A stretch of DNA of 64,000 nucleotides. It comes from G965116155 sp965116155 (GTDB lineage: Bacteria > Bdellovibrionota > Bdellovibrionia > Bdellovibrionales > UBA1609). The translations under genes and the position numbers were made by a program. The notes below the pieces were generated by a model that was given only the letters and a program-made list of their open reading frames with translations, did no database searches and was not told the origin of the DNA. The stretch spans positions 930,001-994,000 of the forward strand of contig OZ220488.1 in NCBI GenBank assembly GCA_965116155.1. The letters run 5' to 3'. Positions 1 to 8,334 of the stretch are shown here, piece by piece (the stretch's first letter is position 1; every line of letters starts with the position of its first letter).

Positions 1-79
1 CTCCCGTCGAAAGAGCACGGGCCAACTTAGCCGCCAAATGATGCTCTACATAAGGCCCTTTGCGTATTGATCTGGGCAT
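1..79 (-). CDS. rpsS: 30S ribosomal protein S19 (N-terminal part, runs off the window)
   Basis: Only the first 26 codons are present. They begin MPRSIRKGPYVEHHL, the conserved start of S19, a small-subunit head protein that contacts S13 and 16S rRNA. The ATG at 79 follows an AAGGAGAG ribosome binding site in the 34-nt gap after rplB. Its place after rplB is the standard S10-operon order. The rest lies beyond base 1. Confidence 0.93.
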   Translation of the reverse strand, partial: MPRSIRKGPYVEHHLAAKLARALSTG

Positions 80-113
80 ATTTATTAACTCTCCTTAACC
101 TACTTTATACACT

Positions 114-944
114 TTATTTCGAACGCTTACGCGCCTTAAGCACCATAGCATCCGTACGTTTATTGTTGCGAGTACGCTTGCCCTTGCAGGCCTTGCCCCA
201 AGGGGTTAAAGGGTGATTGCCCTTGCTGCGGCCTTCTCCACCACCCATAGGGTGGTCTACAGGATTACGGCAAGTGCCCCGCACATGAGGGCGCCGACCC
301 AACCAGCGCGAACGCCCCGCTTTGCCTACTACGATGTTTTCTCGCTCCGACAAACCCACAGCACCCACCGTAGCCCGGCAGCGCGACAGCACTTTACGCA
401 CCTCTCCGCTCGGCAGCCTCAGCTGGCAATAGTCCTCAGCCTTGCCCACCAAAACCGCTGCCACTCCAGCCGTGCGCACCAGCTGCCCCCCTTTGCCCGG
501 ACGCAGCTCCACATTGTGCAACTGCACACCCGTAGGGATAAAGCTGAGCGGCAAAGTATGCCCCGGCTTGATATCGGCATCTTTACCACTTAACACCTGG
601 TCGCCCACCGATAAGCCCTGGGGCGCTAAAATGTACGACTTCGCCCCATCGGCATAGTGCAACAGAGCGATTCTGCAGCTTCTGTTAGGGTCGTACTCAA
701 TAGCCGCCACACGCGCGGGCACATCGTCTTTTAACCTTTTAAAATCCACCAAGCGGTAACGCCTTTTATGCCCGCCCCCATGGTAACGCACCGATATGCG
801 CCCCGTGTTCGATCGACCACCACGCCGCTTGATAGGAGCCGTTAAGGACTTCTCTGGCTTTTTGTGTTTGGTCAACTCAGCAAAATCAAAAGCCGTCATA
901 AAACGGCGCCCGGCCGTTACGGGCTTTAAAGTTTTAGTGCCCAT
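114..944 (-). CDS. rplB: 50S ribosomal protein L2
   Basis: The 276-residue product has the usual L2 length. The N-terminal OB-fold region (about residues 40-120, with GRISVRYHGGGHKRRYR) binds 23S rRNA. The C-terminal part carries the signature HPMGGGEGRSKGNHP near residues 230-245, including the conserved His needed near the peptidyl transferase centre. It starts 2 nt after the rplW stop, so it is cotranscribed and probably translationally coupled. The basic C-terminal tail is typical. Nothing unusual is seen. Confidence 0.98.
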   Translation of the reverse strand: MGTKTLKPVTAGRRFMTAFDFAELTKHKKPEKSLTAPIKRRGGRSNTGRISVRYHGGGHKRRYRLVDFKRLKDDVPARVAAIEYDPNRSCRIALLHYADGAKSYILAPQGLSVGDQVLSGKDADIKPGHTLPLSFIPTGVQLHNVELRPGKGGQLVRTAGVAAVLVGKAEDYCQLRLPSGEVRKVLSRCRATVGAVGLSERENIVVGKAGRSRWLGRRPHVRGTCRNPVDHPMGGGEGRSKGNHPLTPWGKACKGKRTRNNKRTDAMVLKARKRSK

Positions 945-946
945 AA

Positions 947-1237
947 TTATCCACCACCTTCAAAAACCGCAATACGCTCACCCGGCTTAAGCTGTACCAA
1001 GGCTTTTTTAAAATACCGCACCCGCCCACGCCCTTGAGCGGTCCTTTTGCCGTCTCTACGCCCCACCAACGTGCGCACCTTTTGCACCTTCACCCCAAAA
1101 CCTCGCTCTACACTTTTTTTAATTAAAGGTTTAGTGGCCTTGAGCGCAACCTCAAACACGTACACATTTTGAGCCGATAGGGCGTTGTTTTTTTCCGTCA
1201 CCAAAGGGCGGCGTATTAGATCTCCCAAAGCACTCAT
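947..1237 (-). CDS. rplW: 50S ribosomal protein L23
   Basis: A 96-residue L23 homologue with the family opening (DLIRRPLVTEKNNAL) and the basic loop GRRDGKRTAQGRGR that enters 23S rRNA. L23 lies at the polypeptide exit tunnel and is the docking site of trigger factor; a divergent trigger factor is encoded at 23942-25390. Its ATG overlaps the rplD stop by 4 nt (ATGA type), which implies translational coupling. The length is normal. Confidence 0.96.
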   Translation of the reverse strand: MSALGDLIRRPLVTEKNNALSAQNVYVFEVALKATKPLIKKSVERGFGVKVQKVRTLVGRRDGKRTAQGRGRVRYFKKALVQLKPGERIAVFEGGG

Positions 1238-1863
1238 GATGCCGCCCCAAAGGCCTTTTGCAAACCATCTAAAGCCCTACGCGATAAAAACAAATTGTCG
1301 TGCTTTAACAACTTATACACATTCACCGCCGTCAAAGGCTCGTAACACACGCTTTTTAAATTGCGACTCGCGCGCCACATAAGCTCGTTGCGCTCTAGGT
1401 CTACCAAATACGCCTTAGTTAAGTTCCACTTTTGCAGCCTCTTTTGCAACTCCGCCGTCCGGCCTTGGGTGCTGCTTAGCTCCTCTAACACAAAGAGCCG
1501 CCCCTCTGCACGCAAATACGATACCGCAACCCTTAGGGCCAAGTTTTTAATTTTTTTGTTAATCTTGTACGCATAATTGCGCGGACGGGGAGGAAAAACC
1601 ACTCCCCCTGACTCGTTTAAAGGAGAGCGCGAAGAACCCTGGCGTGCATTGCCTGTGCCCTTTTGACGAAAAGGCTTTTTGCCCCCGCCACTGACCTCGG
1701 CTTTGTTTTTGGCTCTATGCGTGCCACTACGCCCACAAGCCAAATGCCAGCGCACCACCTGGTGCAAAACATCCCGCCTTAGAGGCTGAGCAAAAACAAA
1801 CTCACTTAGCTCTAGCTCGCCGATTTTAGATTTTTCCCAATTTAGTAGATCCGTCTTCATCAC
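1234..1863 (-). CDS. rplD: 50S ribosomal protein L4
   Basis: A 209-residue L4. It contains the conserved extended-loop region (AKNKAEVSGGGKKPFRQKG followed by TGNARQGSSRSP, about residues 50-80) that lines the exit tunnel, then a C-terminal globular domain. In gammaproteobacteria L4 also represses its own operon through the leader RNA; whether that happens here cannot be seen. It lies 10 nt after rplC and overlaps rplW by 4 nt. Confidence 0.96.
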   Translation of the reverse strand: MMKTDLLNWEKSKIGELELSEFVFAQPLRRDVLHQVVRWHLACGRSGTHRAKNKAEVSGGGKKPFRQKGTGNARQGSSRSPLNESGGVVFPPRPRNYAYKINKKIKNLALRVAVSYLRAEGRLFVLEELSSTQGRTAELQKRLQKWNLTKAYLVDLERNELMWRASRNLKSVCYEPLTAVNVYKLLKHDNLFLSRRALDGLQKAFGAAS

Positions 1864-1873
1864 CCTAACACAC

Positions 1874-2746
1874 TCAAATTTTTAACAGTTTTACCATAGT
1901 GTTACGCGCCCCAGGCACCGAACCCTTAACCAAAATGGCCCCCTGCTCCTTAAGCACACGCACCACCTCTACGTTACGTAATGTGCACGCCCTAAAACCA
2001 AAATGCCCCGGCATTTTGCGCCCTGGCATAATGCGCCCCGGCTCCTGGCAATTGCCCACCGAGCCCGGAGCCCGCCCAAAACCTGCGCCATGCGATGCCG
2101 GCCCGCCCCCAAAGCCCCAGCGCTTAACCGCACCCGCAAAGCCCCGCCCCTTAGAGCGCGCGCTCACGCTAAGCCTGTCGCCCGCTTTTAAAGAACCAAT
2201 GCTCACCCTAGCGCCTAACTGCACGTCTTTTAACTCTGCAACAGGCACCTCGCGCACAAAACGCGCCCCATTTTTCAGCCCTGCCGCTTTAAGCTGCCCC
2301 AGCTCGGAACGGGTGGCTCTTTGTGCCCTCTTGCGCAAACCGAAAGCCACCTGCACAGCCGCCTTAGCTCCATCGCGGGCATTTTTAACCCCTGCCACCA
2401 CCTGAGGCACAAAGCTTAAAACCGTAACCGGCACCACATGCCCCTGGTCGTTATACACACTGGTCATAGCCTGCTTAAAGGCAAATACGCCCGGCAGCTC
2501 ACACTCCGGCACAGCGGGAGGAGCAGGCTTTGCCTTTTGCTTAGAGCCTGTACCCGAGCCCGATTTGCCGCTTGCACCAGTGCTTTGACCTGGACCTTGA
2601 CTGGCGCCCTGGCCTGAGCCTTTAGCGCCCCGGGATGCAGTGGGTTCGGCCGGCGCTGTAGCCGGCGCCGATGGAGAGGGCGAGCCCTCTGCAGATGGCG
2701 GACTGTGGGGTGTTTTGTTTTCGCCTGTCACTTTGTCCGCCATCAT
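1874..2746 (-). CDS. rplC: 50S ribosomal protein L3 with long low-complexity N-terminal extension
   Basis: Residues from about 85 to 290 match L3, including the conserved block ASHGAGFGRAPGSVGNCQEP and PGRKMPGHFG near the C-terminus. The first 80 or so residues are an unrelated stretch rich in Pro, Ala, Gly, Ser and Thr, ending in a basic KQKAKP segment. L3 proteins are normally about 205-215 residues, so the extension adds roughly 40 percent. The ATG at 2746 lies 8 nt after rpsJ and has an AGGTTG-like site. An internal start just before the L3 fold is less likely because no ATG, GTG or TTG with a good site is apparent there, but it is not excluded. Confidence 0.95.
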   Translation of the reverse strand: MMADKVTGENKTPHSPPSAEGSPSPSAPATAPAEPTASRGAKGSGQGASQGPGQSTGASGKSGSGTGSKQKAKPAPPAVPECELPGVFAFKQAMTSVYNDQGHVVPVTVLSFVPQVVAGVKNARDGAKAAVQVAFGLRKRAQRATRSELGQLKAAGLKNGARFVREVPVAELKDVQLGARVSIGSLKAGDRLSVSARSKGRGFAGAVKRWGFGGGPASHGAGFGRAPGSVGNCQEPGRIMPGRKMPGHFGFRACTLRNVEVVRVLKEQGAILVKGSVPGARNTMVKLLKI

Positions 2747-2754
2747 TTTGCAAC

Positions 2755-3063
2755 CTACTGTTTAACCTCTACATCCACACCGGCGGATAGATCCAGCTTC
2801 ATCAGCTGGTCTATAGTTTGCGGCGTGGGCTCCAGAATATCCAAAAGCCTTTTGTGCGTGCGCACCTCAAACTGCTCACGGGATTTTTTGTCCACATGCG
2901 GCGACCTTAAAACCGTATAGCGGTTGATACGCGTTGGTAAAGGTATAGGGCCCGCCGTCAAAGCCCCTGTGCGCCTGGCGGTGTCAACAATCTCCCGTAC
3001 CGAGCGATCGAGCACCTTGTGGTCGAACGACTTAAGCCTTATGCGTATTTTTTGACTCTGCAT
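2755..3063 (-). CDS. rpsJ: 30S ribosomal protein S10
   Basis: The product starting at ATG 3063 (MQSQKIRIRLKSFDHKVLD) is a standard 102-residue S10, first gene of the operon and, in other bacteria, the NusE partner of NusB in antitermination. A GTG 21 nt upstream would add seven residues, but family alignment and a GGGAG site 11 nt before 3063 favour the shorter form. The conserved GPIPLPT and SPHVDKKSREQFE motifs are present. No tuf or fus gene lies upstream; instead there is a repeat-rich spacer. Confidence 0.96.
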   Translation of the reverse strand: MQSQKIRIRLKSFDHKVLDRSVREIVDTARRTGALTAGPIPLPTRINRYTVLRSPHVDKKSREQFEVRTHKRLLDILEPTPQTIDQLMKLDLSAGVDVEVKQ

Positions 3064-3184
3064 GCAGCACACAACTCCCAACACAACGAGCCAACAGCCA
3101 AGTGCGGGCGCTCGTGTAAAAACCCGACAAAAAATAGGTCTACCACCACACCCACCGCAGGGGCAAGTTGCTTTGCGCCCAAAT

Positions 3185-3525
3185 TAAAGCGCTAGCAGAA
3201 TTTTCTGGGACAAAGCGGCGCTATCATCGCAGCACCCTGTAGGGCGCGGCCATCAGGGTGCCAAACGTCCCGCAGAAAATTTTATGGGCTATGGCGTAAG
3301 CATAAAAGTGCCAACAAAAATGGCTTCAGCCTTACGCAGTCTCCCTGATAGCGCCTAAAGGCGCGGGCCATCAGGGAGACAAGTGGTCCTGCCTGAAGCA
3401 TTTTTGTGCACTAGACAGCTAAAGGCATCTATGGCCCTGTAGCCTTGGACGGTCTTTAGGTCCAAGACGACCATACTCTCGCCAAAGCCCCGTGCATTGA
3501 GTAAAACCAAATTAGAGTGCTAGCA
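3185..3525. repeat. dispersed palindromic elements (compound copy) between rpsJ and the slipin gene
   Basis: The 480-bp gap between rpsJ and the slipin gene has no convincing ORF. It contains a compound copy of the dispersed hairpin family. It opens near AAAGCGCTAG and has arms AGAATTTTCTGGGAC and GTCCCGCAGAAAATT around an inner CACCCTG/CAGGGTG stem. It continues through GCGTAAGCATAAAAGTG and a CTCCCTGATAG/CATCAGGGAG hairpin, then the GTAG-CTTGGAC...GTCCAAG-CGACC hairpin, and closes with ATTAGAGTGCTAG. See the findings for the family description. Confidence 0.8.
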
Positions 3526-3545
3526 AAGAGTGCCCCTTGCCCGCC

Positions 3546-4325
3546 TTAACCTTGTTTGTTAGCATTTTGAGACTTTTTGAATTCGCCCAAGCTTTTAATG
3601 CCCTCTAGTATATCTATGGGGATCGGCAACACAATGGTGGTTTTGCCTTCGTTGCTGATCTCGTTCATAGCCTGTAAATAGGCTAACTGCATAGCAGAAG
3701 GCGACTCAGCCAGCTCGCGCGAAGCCGCAGCTAGCTTGCTCGACCGCTCCATCTCACCCTCAGCGGTAATTACCTTGGCCCTACGCTCCCGCTCCGCCTC
3801 GGCCTGCTTGGCCATGGCCCGTTGCATTGCAACAGGTAAATCAATGTGCTTGACCTCCACGCCTGTGATCTTAACCCCCCAGGCATCGGTTTGTTTGTCT
3901 AAAATGCTCTGCAAAGAGGTGTTGATTTTTTCGCGGTGCTGCAATAGGTCGTCCATAGCATACTGCCCCGCAACCGACCTTAAAGTGGTTTGGGCCAATT
4001 GGCTTGTGGCAAAATAGTAGTCCTCAATTTTACTAATAGCCGCCTCAGGGTTTACCACCCTAAAGTAGATCACCGCGTTCACCTTTAGGCTGACGTTGTC
4101 CAGGGTGATAACATCCTGCGAAGGTATATCCATCGTAATAACCCGCGTATCTACCGGGACCAGTTTTTCAAAAATCGGTATAACGTAGGTTAACCCCGGG
4201 CCTCGAAGACCCACTAAGCGTCCAAGCTGCAGCACCACCCCACGCTCCCACTCTTTGAGCACGCGCACCACCATGGGTACAAACACCACCAAGGCCACCA
4301 CGATCCAGGTTATTAAAGTCAGCAT
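3546..4325 (-). CDS. slipin / stomatin-like SPFH-domain membrane protein
   Basis: The 259-residue protein begins with one hydrophobic segment (residues 1-22), then an SPFH/band-7 domain with the family motifs WERGVVLQLGR, GPGLTYVIPIFEK and DNVSLKVNAVIYFRV. A coiled Glu/Arg/Ala-rich region follows (QAEAERERRAKVITAEGE, about residues 170-190). Slipins oligomerise on the cytoplasmic or lateral membrane surface and are usually encoded with an NfeD partner, as here (NfeD gene 41 nt upstream). The likely role is membrane microdomain or membrane-protein quality control. The exact cellular task is inferred from the family only. Confidence 0.93.
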   Translation of the reverse strand: MLTLITWIVVALVVFVPMVVRVLKEWERGVVLQLGRLVGLRGPGLTYVIPIFEKLVPVDTRVITMDIPSQDVITLDNVSLKVNAVIYFRVVNPEAAISKIEDYYFATSQLAQTTLRSVAGQYAMDDLLQHREKINTSLQSILDKQTDAWGVKITGVEVKHIDLPVAMQRAMAKQAEAERERRAKVITAEGEMERSSKLAAASRELAESPSAMQLAYLQAMNEISNEGKTTIVLPIPIDILEGIKSLGEFKKSQNANKQG

Positions 4326-4366
4326 ATTAGCAATCTCCAGTGCGGTAATTTAATTTGTAACTCACG

Positions 4367-4732
4367 CTAACACCCGAGGTCAGAGTCGGCAACAACCTTT
4401 AGCTTTAAACCATCAAAACCCACCACCCGCACATAAGCCCCCTCAGCCAATAAACCCGACCCCATCGAGGTATCGCGCACAAAAGACCACAGCTCCCCTT
4501 TGTGCTCTAGCATACCCTCCCTACCACTTGGATCCAGCCGCACCACTTTGGCCCTTAAACCCACAAGCTCTTCAACAGGCATTGCAGCAGAGGGTAAAAA
4601 AATAGACCTATACACCCAGTAGCCCACCAAAGGCACTAGCAAAATCACCAGCACAAGGATCAACTTAAATATCAAGGGCTGCTTTAAAAGAAAATACACC
4701 AAGCTCGCCATTTGAAAAACAGACAACTCCAC
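4367..4732 (-). CDS. NfeD-like protein (short form)
   Basis: A 121-residue protein. It has one or two hydrophobic stretches (about residues 8-45) followed by an OB-fold-like C-terminal domain with the NfeD pattern VGLRAKVVRLDPSGREGMLEHKGE and YVRVVGFDGLKLKV. It lacks the ClpP-like protease domain of long NfeD proteins, so it belongs to the short class that interacts with slipins. The listed start is GTG at 4732, 4 nt after the previous stop; an ATG at 4711 is an alternative start giving a 114-residue product. Confidence 0.85.
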   Translation of the reverse strand: MELSVFQMASLVYFLLKQPLIFKLILVLVILLVPLVGYWVYRSIFLPSAAMPVEELVGLRAKVVRLDPSGREGMLEHKGELWSFVRDTSMGSGLLAEGAYVRVVGFDGLKLKVVADSDLGC

Positions 4733-4736
4733 CTAT

Positions 4737-5186
4737 TTACAGACCTTTTAATAATTCCCAAATACGTTTTTTAAACACCACCGCTCTAGGGCCTAAAAAA
4801 TTATGTGCCCCAAATACCGCATGCACATTGGGCGGCCATGGCACGGCTTTACATTCCTCAAATTTACATTCCTCAAAACCAAAAGCCACAAACACGCTCT
4901 CGGATTGCAGCTTGCTATGGCGCATGAGTTCTTGGGGCGAGCTCAGCACTACAATCCTGTAACCCACCCAGGTCGAAAAAGCCACTCCTTCTTTCACACC
5001 CGCCCTTTGGTGTTGCAAAAACGCCACGCCCATCTTGTGCATTAAGTGCTGTATGGCCTGTTGCTGCTCACGCGCCTCGCATAAGCAAAAATACAAATGT
5101 TTTTGCGCATGTGCGAGCGCTTTAGCATGCCAAATTTGCCGCACCCCCAAGACCTGAGAACAGTATTCGTAAAGACCAGATTTCAT
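4737..5186 (-). CDS. uncharacterised protein upstream of nfeD/slipin
   Basis: About 149 residues from ATG 5186 (MKSGLYEYCSQVLG). No family was recognised. It has no signal peptide or clear membrane helix, is rich in His, Cys, Gln and Glu, and carries a repeated FEECK motif (FGFEECKFEECKA). It ends 4 nt before the NfeD start, so it is probably the first gene of a three-gene operon with nfeD and slipin. A GTG at 5255 in frame would add 23 residues, but an AAAGGG site precedes 5186. Function is unknown. Confidence 0.6.
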   Translation of the reverse strand: MKSGLYEYCSQVLGVRQIWHAKALAHAQKHLYFCLCEAREQQQAIQHLMHKMGVAFLQHQRAGVKEGVAFSTWVGYRIVVLSSPQELMRHSKLQSESVFVAFGFEECKFEECKAVPWPPNVHAVFGAHNFLGPRAVVFKKRIWELLKGL

Positions 5187-5284
5187 CACTTCAAGCCCTT
5201 TACAAGAACAAGGCCCAGTAGATCGTGCATAGGTTTTTTGACACACTTTAAACACAACCTACAACCAACCCAACACAGCGCTAA

Positions 5285-5485
5285 ATGAAAGTCAAAAAAC
5301 ACACCCACCATAAAAAACCCATACCCAAACCTTCGAAACTTAAAGCACTTACCCGATGCCACATATGCAAAAACGAACTGGAATTTGCACATATAACCCA
5401 CTTTGAATTTAACACCGTAACCGAAGAGGCCTTTTGCTGCGTCTGCCACACCAGCGCCACCGAGCGCTGCCACAAGTTACACTAA
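5285..5485 (+). CDS. small putative zinc-ribbon protein
   Basis: A 66-residue ORF with a basic N-terminus (MKVKKHTHHKKPIPKPSKLK) and two CxxC pairs (CHIC near residue 25 and CCVC near residue 51) separated by about 22 residues, consistent with a zinc ribbon. It sits in the gap between the 4.7-kb operon and cdd and overlaps the 3' end of cdd tail-to-tail by 9 nt. No good ribosome binding site precedes the ATG. An antisense ORF covers the same bases but shows no recognisable motif. The coding assignment is moderate. Confidence 0.45.
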   Translation: MKVKKHTHHKKPIPKPSKLKALTRCHICKNELEFAHITHFEFNTVTEEAFCCVCHTSATERCHKLH

Positions 5486-5896
5486 ATCTTTAACGCCAAA
5501 AGCAAAGGGCACAAGCTTACTAAAAGTGGTGCTGCGGCATTGTGTGTTTTCAGGATCACAAAAATAAAAAAGCGTCTCAGCTTTGCAGAACTCTCCTAAA
5601 AACTGCAAACACAAACCGCAACAAGAACCTGCACCTTTTGTTACGACTAGCACTTTTTTTAAAATGTGCGGAGCAGGGTGTTTAGTGTTAGAGAGCCAAG
5701 CACACACGGCGGCGCGCTCAGCGCAGATGGTGGCTCCGTAGCTGGCGTTTTCAATATTACAGCCTACAAAAACCTCACCCTGTGTGGTACATATAGAGGC
5801 ACCCACCTTGAACTTACTATAAGGAGCGTAGGCCCTTGCCCGAGCATTTGCAGCCTCTTGCCATAGATGTCTAATATCAGCACCGCACCCAGCCAT
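5477..5896 (-). CDS. cdd: cytidine deaminase
   Basis: From ATG 5896 the product is 139 residues, the size of tetrameric cytidine deaminases that convert cytidine and deoxycytidine to uridine forms in pyrimidine salvage. Motifs seen are YAPYSKFKVGA, the substrate and zinc signature GCNIENASYGATICAERAA (His replaced by the Cys of the TICAE motif, with catalytic Glu), and the second zinc motif CCGLC near residue 110 (usually PCGxC; Pro is Cys here). A longer ORF up to 6016 adds 40 residues without family support. It is divergent from rluD and their 5' ends overlap by 30 bp. Confidence 0.9.
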   Translation of the reverse strand: MAGCGADIRHLWQEAANARARAYAPYSKFKVGASICTTQGEVFVGCNIENASYGATICAERAAVCAWLSNTKHPAPHILKKVLVVTKGAGSCCGLCLQFLGEFCKAETLFYFCDPENTQCRSTTFSKLVPFAFGVKDLV

Positions 5897-6916
5897 ACAC
5901 ACACAGAGCCTAGCACGAAAAACCAAAATGTGCGCCATCTGAAAATCGCACTGGGGCTTAGCGGCATAAGGCTCGATCAAGCTGTGGCCCTTATGCCAGG
6001 GGTAACATCGCGCCACATGGCCTCAAAACTCATATCCCAAGGCCATGTTTTGCTAAATAACCAACCCACAAAGGCTTCGCAAAAAACCCAAACCCACCAA
6101 AGCTACCAAGTAATACTGCCACAAAAAGAACCCACAGAGCTAAAGCCTCTGAACCTGCCTCTGGATATAGTGTTTCAAGACCCCCACCTGGTTGTGGTTA
6201 ACAAACCCGCCGGCCTGGTGGTGCACCCCGCAGCAGGGCATGCCCAAGACACCTTGGTGAACGCGTTATTATATTGTGGGGTGAATTTTTGCGCATTTCC
6301 CCGCAACGATGAATCCTATGCGCGCGCAGGCATCGTGCATAGGCTCGACAAAGACACCAGCGGCTTGCTTGTTGTGGCCAAAACTCCCCAAGCCCACAGC
6401 GAACTTTGTAAGCAGTTTAAAAATAAAAGCTGTAAGCGCCTTTATGGGGCTGTGGTGTACGGCTCTTGGCCTCACTGCCAAGGGCGCATTATAAGCAACC
6501 TAGCCCGGCACCCCGTAGAGCGAAAAAAATACCACGAGCTACCCACAACGCACGCACAGGGCAAAAAAGCCATCACCCATTACCGCCTGATCAGCCAAGC
6601 ACGTGAGGGAATAAGCTTTTTAAAGTGTCAGCTAGAAACCGGCCGAACCCACCAAATACGCGTGCACCTTAAGGGCCAAGGCTGTGGGGTGTTGGGCGAC
6701 CCTATTTATACCCAAAGCCCCGTAAAGGAGCTAAAAAAATACCCCGAACTTTTGATAAAAATAAAAAATCTAAACCGCGTGGCCTTGCATGCGTATAGCC
6801 TTAGCTTTGAGCACCCTGTAACAAAGGATCCTATGCACTTTCAGTGTCCATGGCCAAAGGAGTTGGAGTTTTTAAAACAATATTTAAAAATAGAGCTGCC
6901 AGCAGGAACACTGTAA
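5867..6916 (+). CDS. rluD: RluA/RluD-family 23S rRNA pseudouridine synthase
   Basis: The 349-residue protein has an N-terminal S4-like RNA-binding domain (about residues 30-90, RLDQAVALMPGVTSRHMASK). The catalytic domain follows, with PHLVVVNKPAGLVVHPAAGH and the active-site motif HRLDKDTSGLLV, in which the Asp is the catalytic residue. The later RTHQIRVHLK motif is also present. This architecture fits RluD, which modifies helix 69 of 23S rRNA, though RluC-type specificity cannot be excluded. The ATG at 5867 is the first in frame. The stop overlaps the next gene's start as TAATG, implying translational coupling. Confidence 0.9.
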   Translation: MSNISTAPSHTHTEPSTKNQNVRHLKIALGLSGIRLDQAVALMPGVTSRHMASKLISQGHVLLNNQPTKASQKTQTHQSYQVILPQKEPTELKPLNLPLDIVFQDPHLVVVNKPAGLVVHPAAGHAQDTLVNALLYCGVNFCAFPRNDESYARAGIVHRLDKDTSGLLVVAKTPQAHSELCKQFKNKSCKRLYGAVVYGSWPHCQGRIISNLARHPVERKKYHELPTTHAQGKKAITHYRLISQAREGISFLKCQLETGRTHQIRVHLKGQGCGVLGDPIYTQSPVKELKKYPELLIKIKNLNRVALHAYSLSFEHPVTKDPMHFQCPWPKELEFLKQYLKIELPAGTL

Positions 6917-7467
6917 TGCTTTTTAAGTGTCTCAAGTGGGGGGGGGTGTTTTTAATAAGTGGTTTTGTGGCTTTGGGGGGGAGTTTGTACTTTAAGCTCG
7001 GAGCATACAAAGAGGTCCGCTTGGCAGAGCAAATACACGGAGGGTTTTGGATGCTTTATGTTGAGCATCTGGGACCATACCACAAAATTGTGCCCAGTAT
7101 TCTAAAGGTCGAAGAGTGGGCCAAAACACAGAGCAAAGACTGCTCTAGAACAGTTGGGGAATTTTTAGACAACCCCAGCCACGTACCCAGCGAAAGGCTC
7201 CGCAGCAATGTGGGCTGCGTGCTGGAGCAAGAGCCCCAAAACAAACTGCCAGCGGGGTTTTTAAAAAAACTCATCCCCCAGCAAAAATATTTAATAGCAC
7301 AATTTGAAGGCGCTCCCAGCATAGGGCCTTTTGTGGTGTACCCGAAAATATCTAAAAGAATAAAGCAGCACGGCCTTAAGGCCTCAATGGATGGGGCCGT
7401 AATGGAGGTTTACCACCTGAAGGCCGACAACCAAATGCTCACAGAGTATCTTGTGCCTTTGGATTAG
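6916..7467 (+). CDS. GyrI-like small-molecule-binding domain protein, membrane anchored
   Basis: From ATG 6916 the product is 183 residues with an N-terminal hydrophobic segment (about residues 7-26). A GyrI/SOUL-like effector-binding domain follows, with HLGPYHKIVPSILKVEEWAK, a FLDNPSHVP segment and LRSNVGCVL, and a C-terminal EVYHLKADNQ strand. Such domains bind small ligands or proteins; the ligand here is unknown. It is translationally coupled to rluD. Its TAG stop at 7465-7467 lies inside the ATTAGAGTGCTAG end of a dispersed hairpin element. Confidence 0.75.
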   Translation: MLFKCLKWGGVFLISGFVALGGSLYFKLGAYKEVRLAEQIHGGFWMLYVEHLGPYHKIVPSILKVEEWAKTQSKDCSRTVGEFLDNPSHVPSERLRSNVGCVLEQEPQNKLPAGFLKKLIPQQKYLIAQFEGAPSIGPFVVYPKISKRIKQHGLKASMDGAVMEVYHLKADNQMLTEYLVPLD

Positions 7468-7745
7468 AGTGCTAGCTGCGTAAGCATCAGAGTGCTAGCA
7501 AGACCACTGGCATGCGACGCAGCCCCATTGGCAGCGCCTTTAGGCGCGTTAGCCAAGGAGGCAAGCAAGCCTCCAGTGGTCTTGCGACCTATGAAGCATC
7601 TATGGCCCTGTAGCGATAGGCGATCTCTAAGCCTATCGCGACCATACTCCCGTCAAAGCCCCGTACATTGAGTAAACACACAATTAGAGTGCTAGTAAAA
7701 TTTTCTGGGACAAAGTGCGCAAGCACCTCATACATTGAGCAAATA
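7464..7745. repeat. dispersed palindromic elements, compound copy
   Basis: The element starts with ATTAGAGTGCTAG, whose TAG is the stop codon of the preceding gene, then GCGTAAGCATCAGAGTGCTAG. It has a 13-bp hairpin GCAAGACCACTGG (7498-7510) with CCAGTGGTCTTGC (7573-7585). The second hairpin is GTAGCGATAGGC...GCCTATCGCGACC (about 7611-7643). It closes with ATTAGAGTGCTAG and a truncated new arm. No gene is seen between 7468 and 8334. Confidence 0.8.
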
Positions 7746-7898
7746 TAAACCTCCAGCCCGTACCCGCAAGTGCAATTTATATAAATTGAAGAAAGTAATG
7801 CCGCATGCGGCAGGACTTTATTGATCGCGATAAACCCAGGCGTGACCTAAGATGCCAGATTATCTTAAAACCAAGGCGACCCCCCCCCGTTTTTCGTC

Positions 7899-8069
<171 letters not shown>

Positions 8070-8072
<3 letters not shown>

Positions 8073-8282
8073 TAGAGCGCTAGTCCAAAATTCTGGGACA
8101 AAGCGGCGGCGCAAGAGCAGCACCCTGAAAGGGTGCGGCCGCGATGGCGCCAAGCGTCCCACAGAATTTTGGGCGGCCTATAAGGAGTCTACGCACTGTA
8201 GCGGAGGGCCAAAGGCCCGAAGCGACCGCGCTTCCGTCAAAGCGTCAAACATTGAGTAGACACCAAGCTAGAGCGCTAGCCC
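8070..8282. repeat. dispersed palindromic element
   Basis: Bounded by TTTAGAGCGCTAG and CTAGAGCGCTAG. The outer arms are CCAAAATTCTGGGAC and GTCCCACAGAATTTTGG, and the inner stem is CACCCTGAAAGGGTG. The following module has GTAGCGGAGGGCCAAAGGCCCGA with AGCGACC. It lies directly upstream of the ankyrin gene at 8335. Confidence 0.8.
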
Positions 8283-8334
8283 AATAGCCTAACATAGATT
8301 GACCGCTATAGATCAAAAAAACAGGAGACCTACC

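Noticed and set aside
5186..5473. Minus-strand ORF over the small zinc-ribbon gene
   Set aside because: It is Phe/Val/Gly-rich with no motif, while the plus-strand frame has two well-spaced CxxC pairs; neither has strong support, and the plus-strand frame is listed at moderate confidence.
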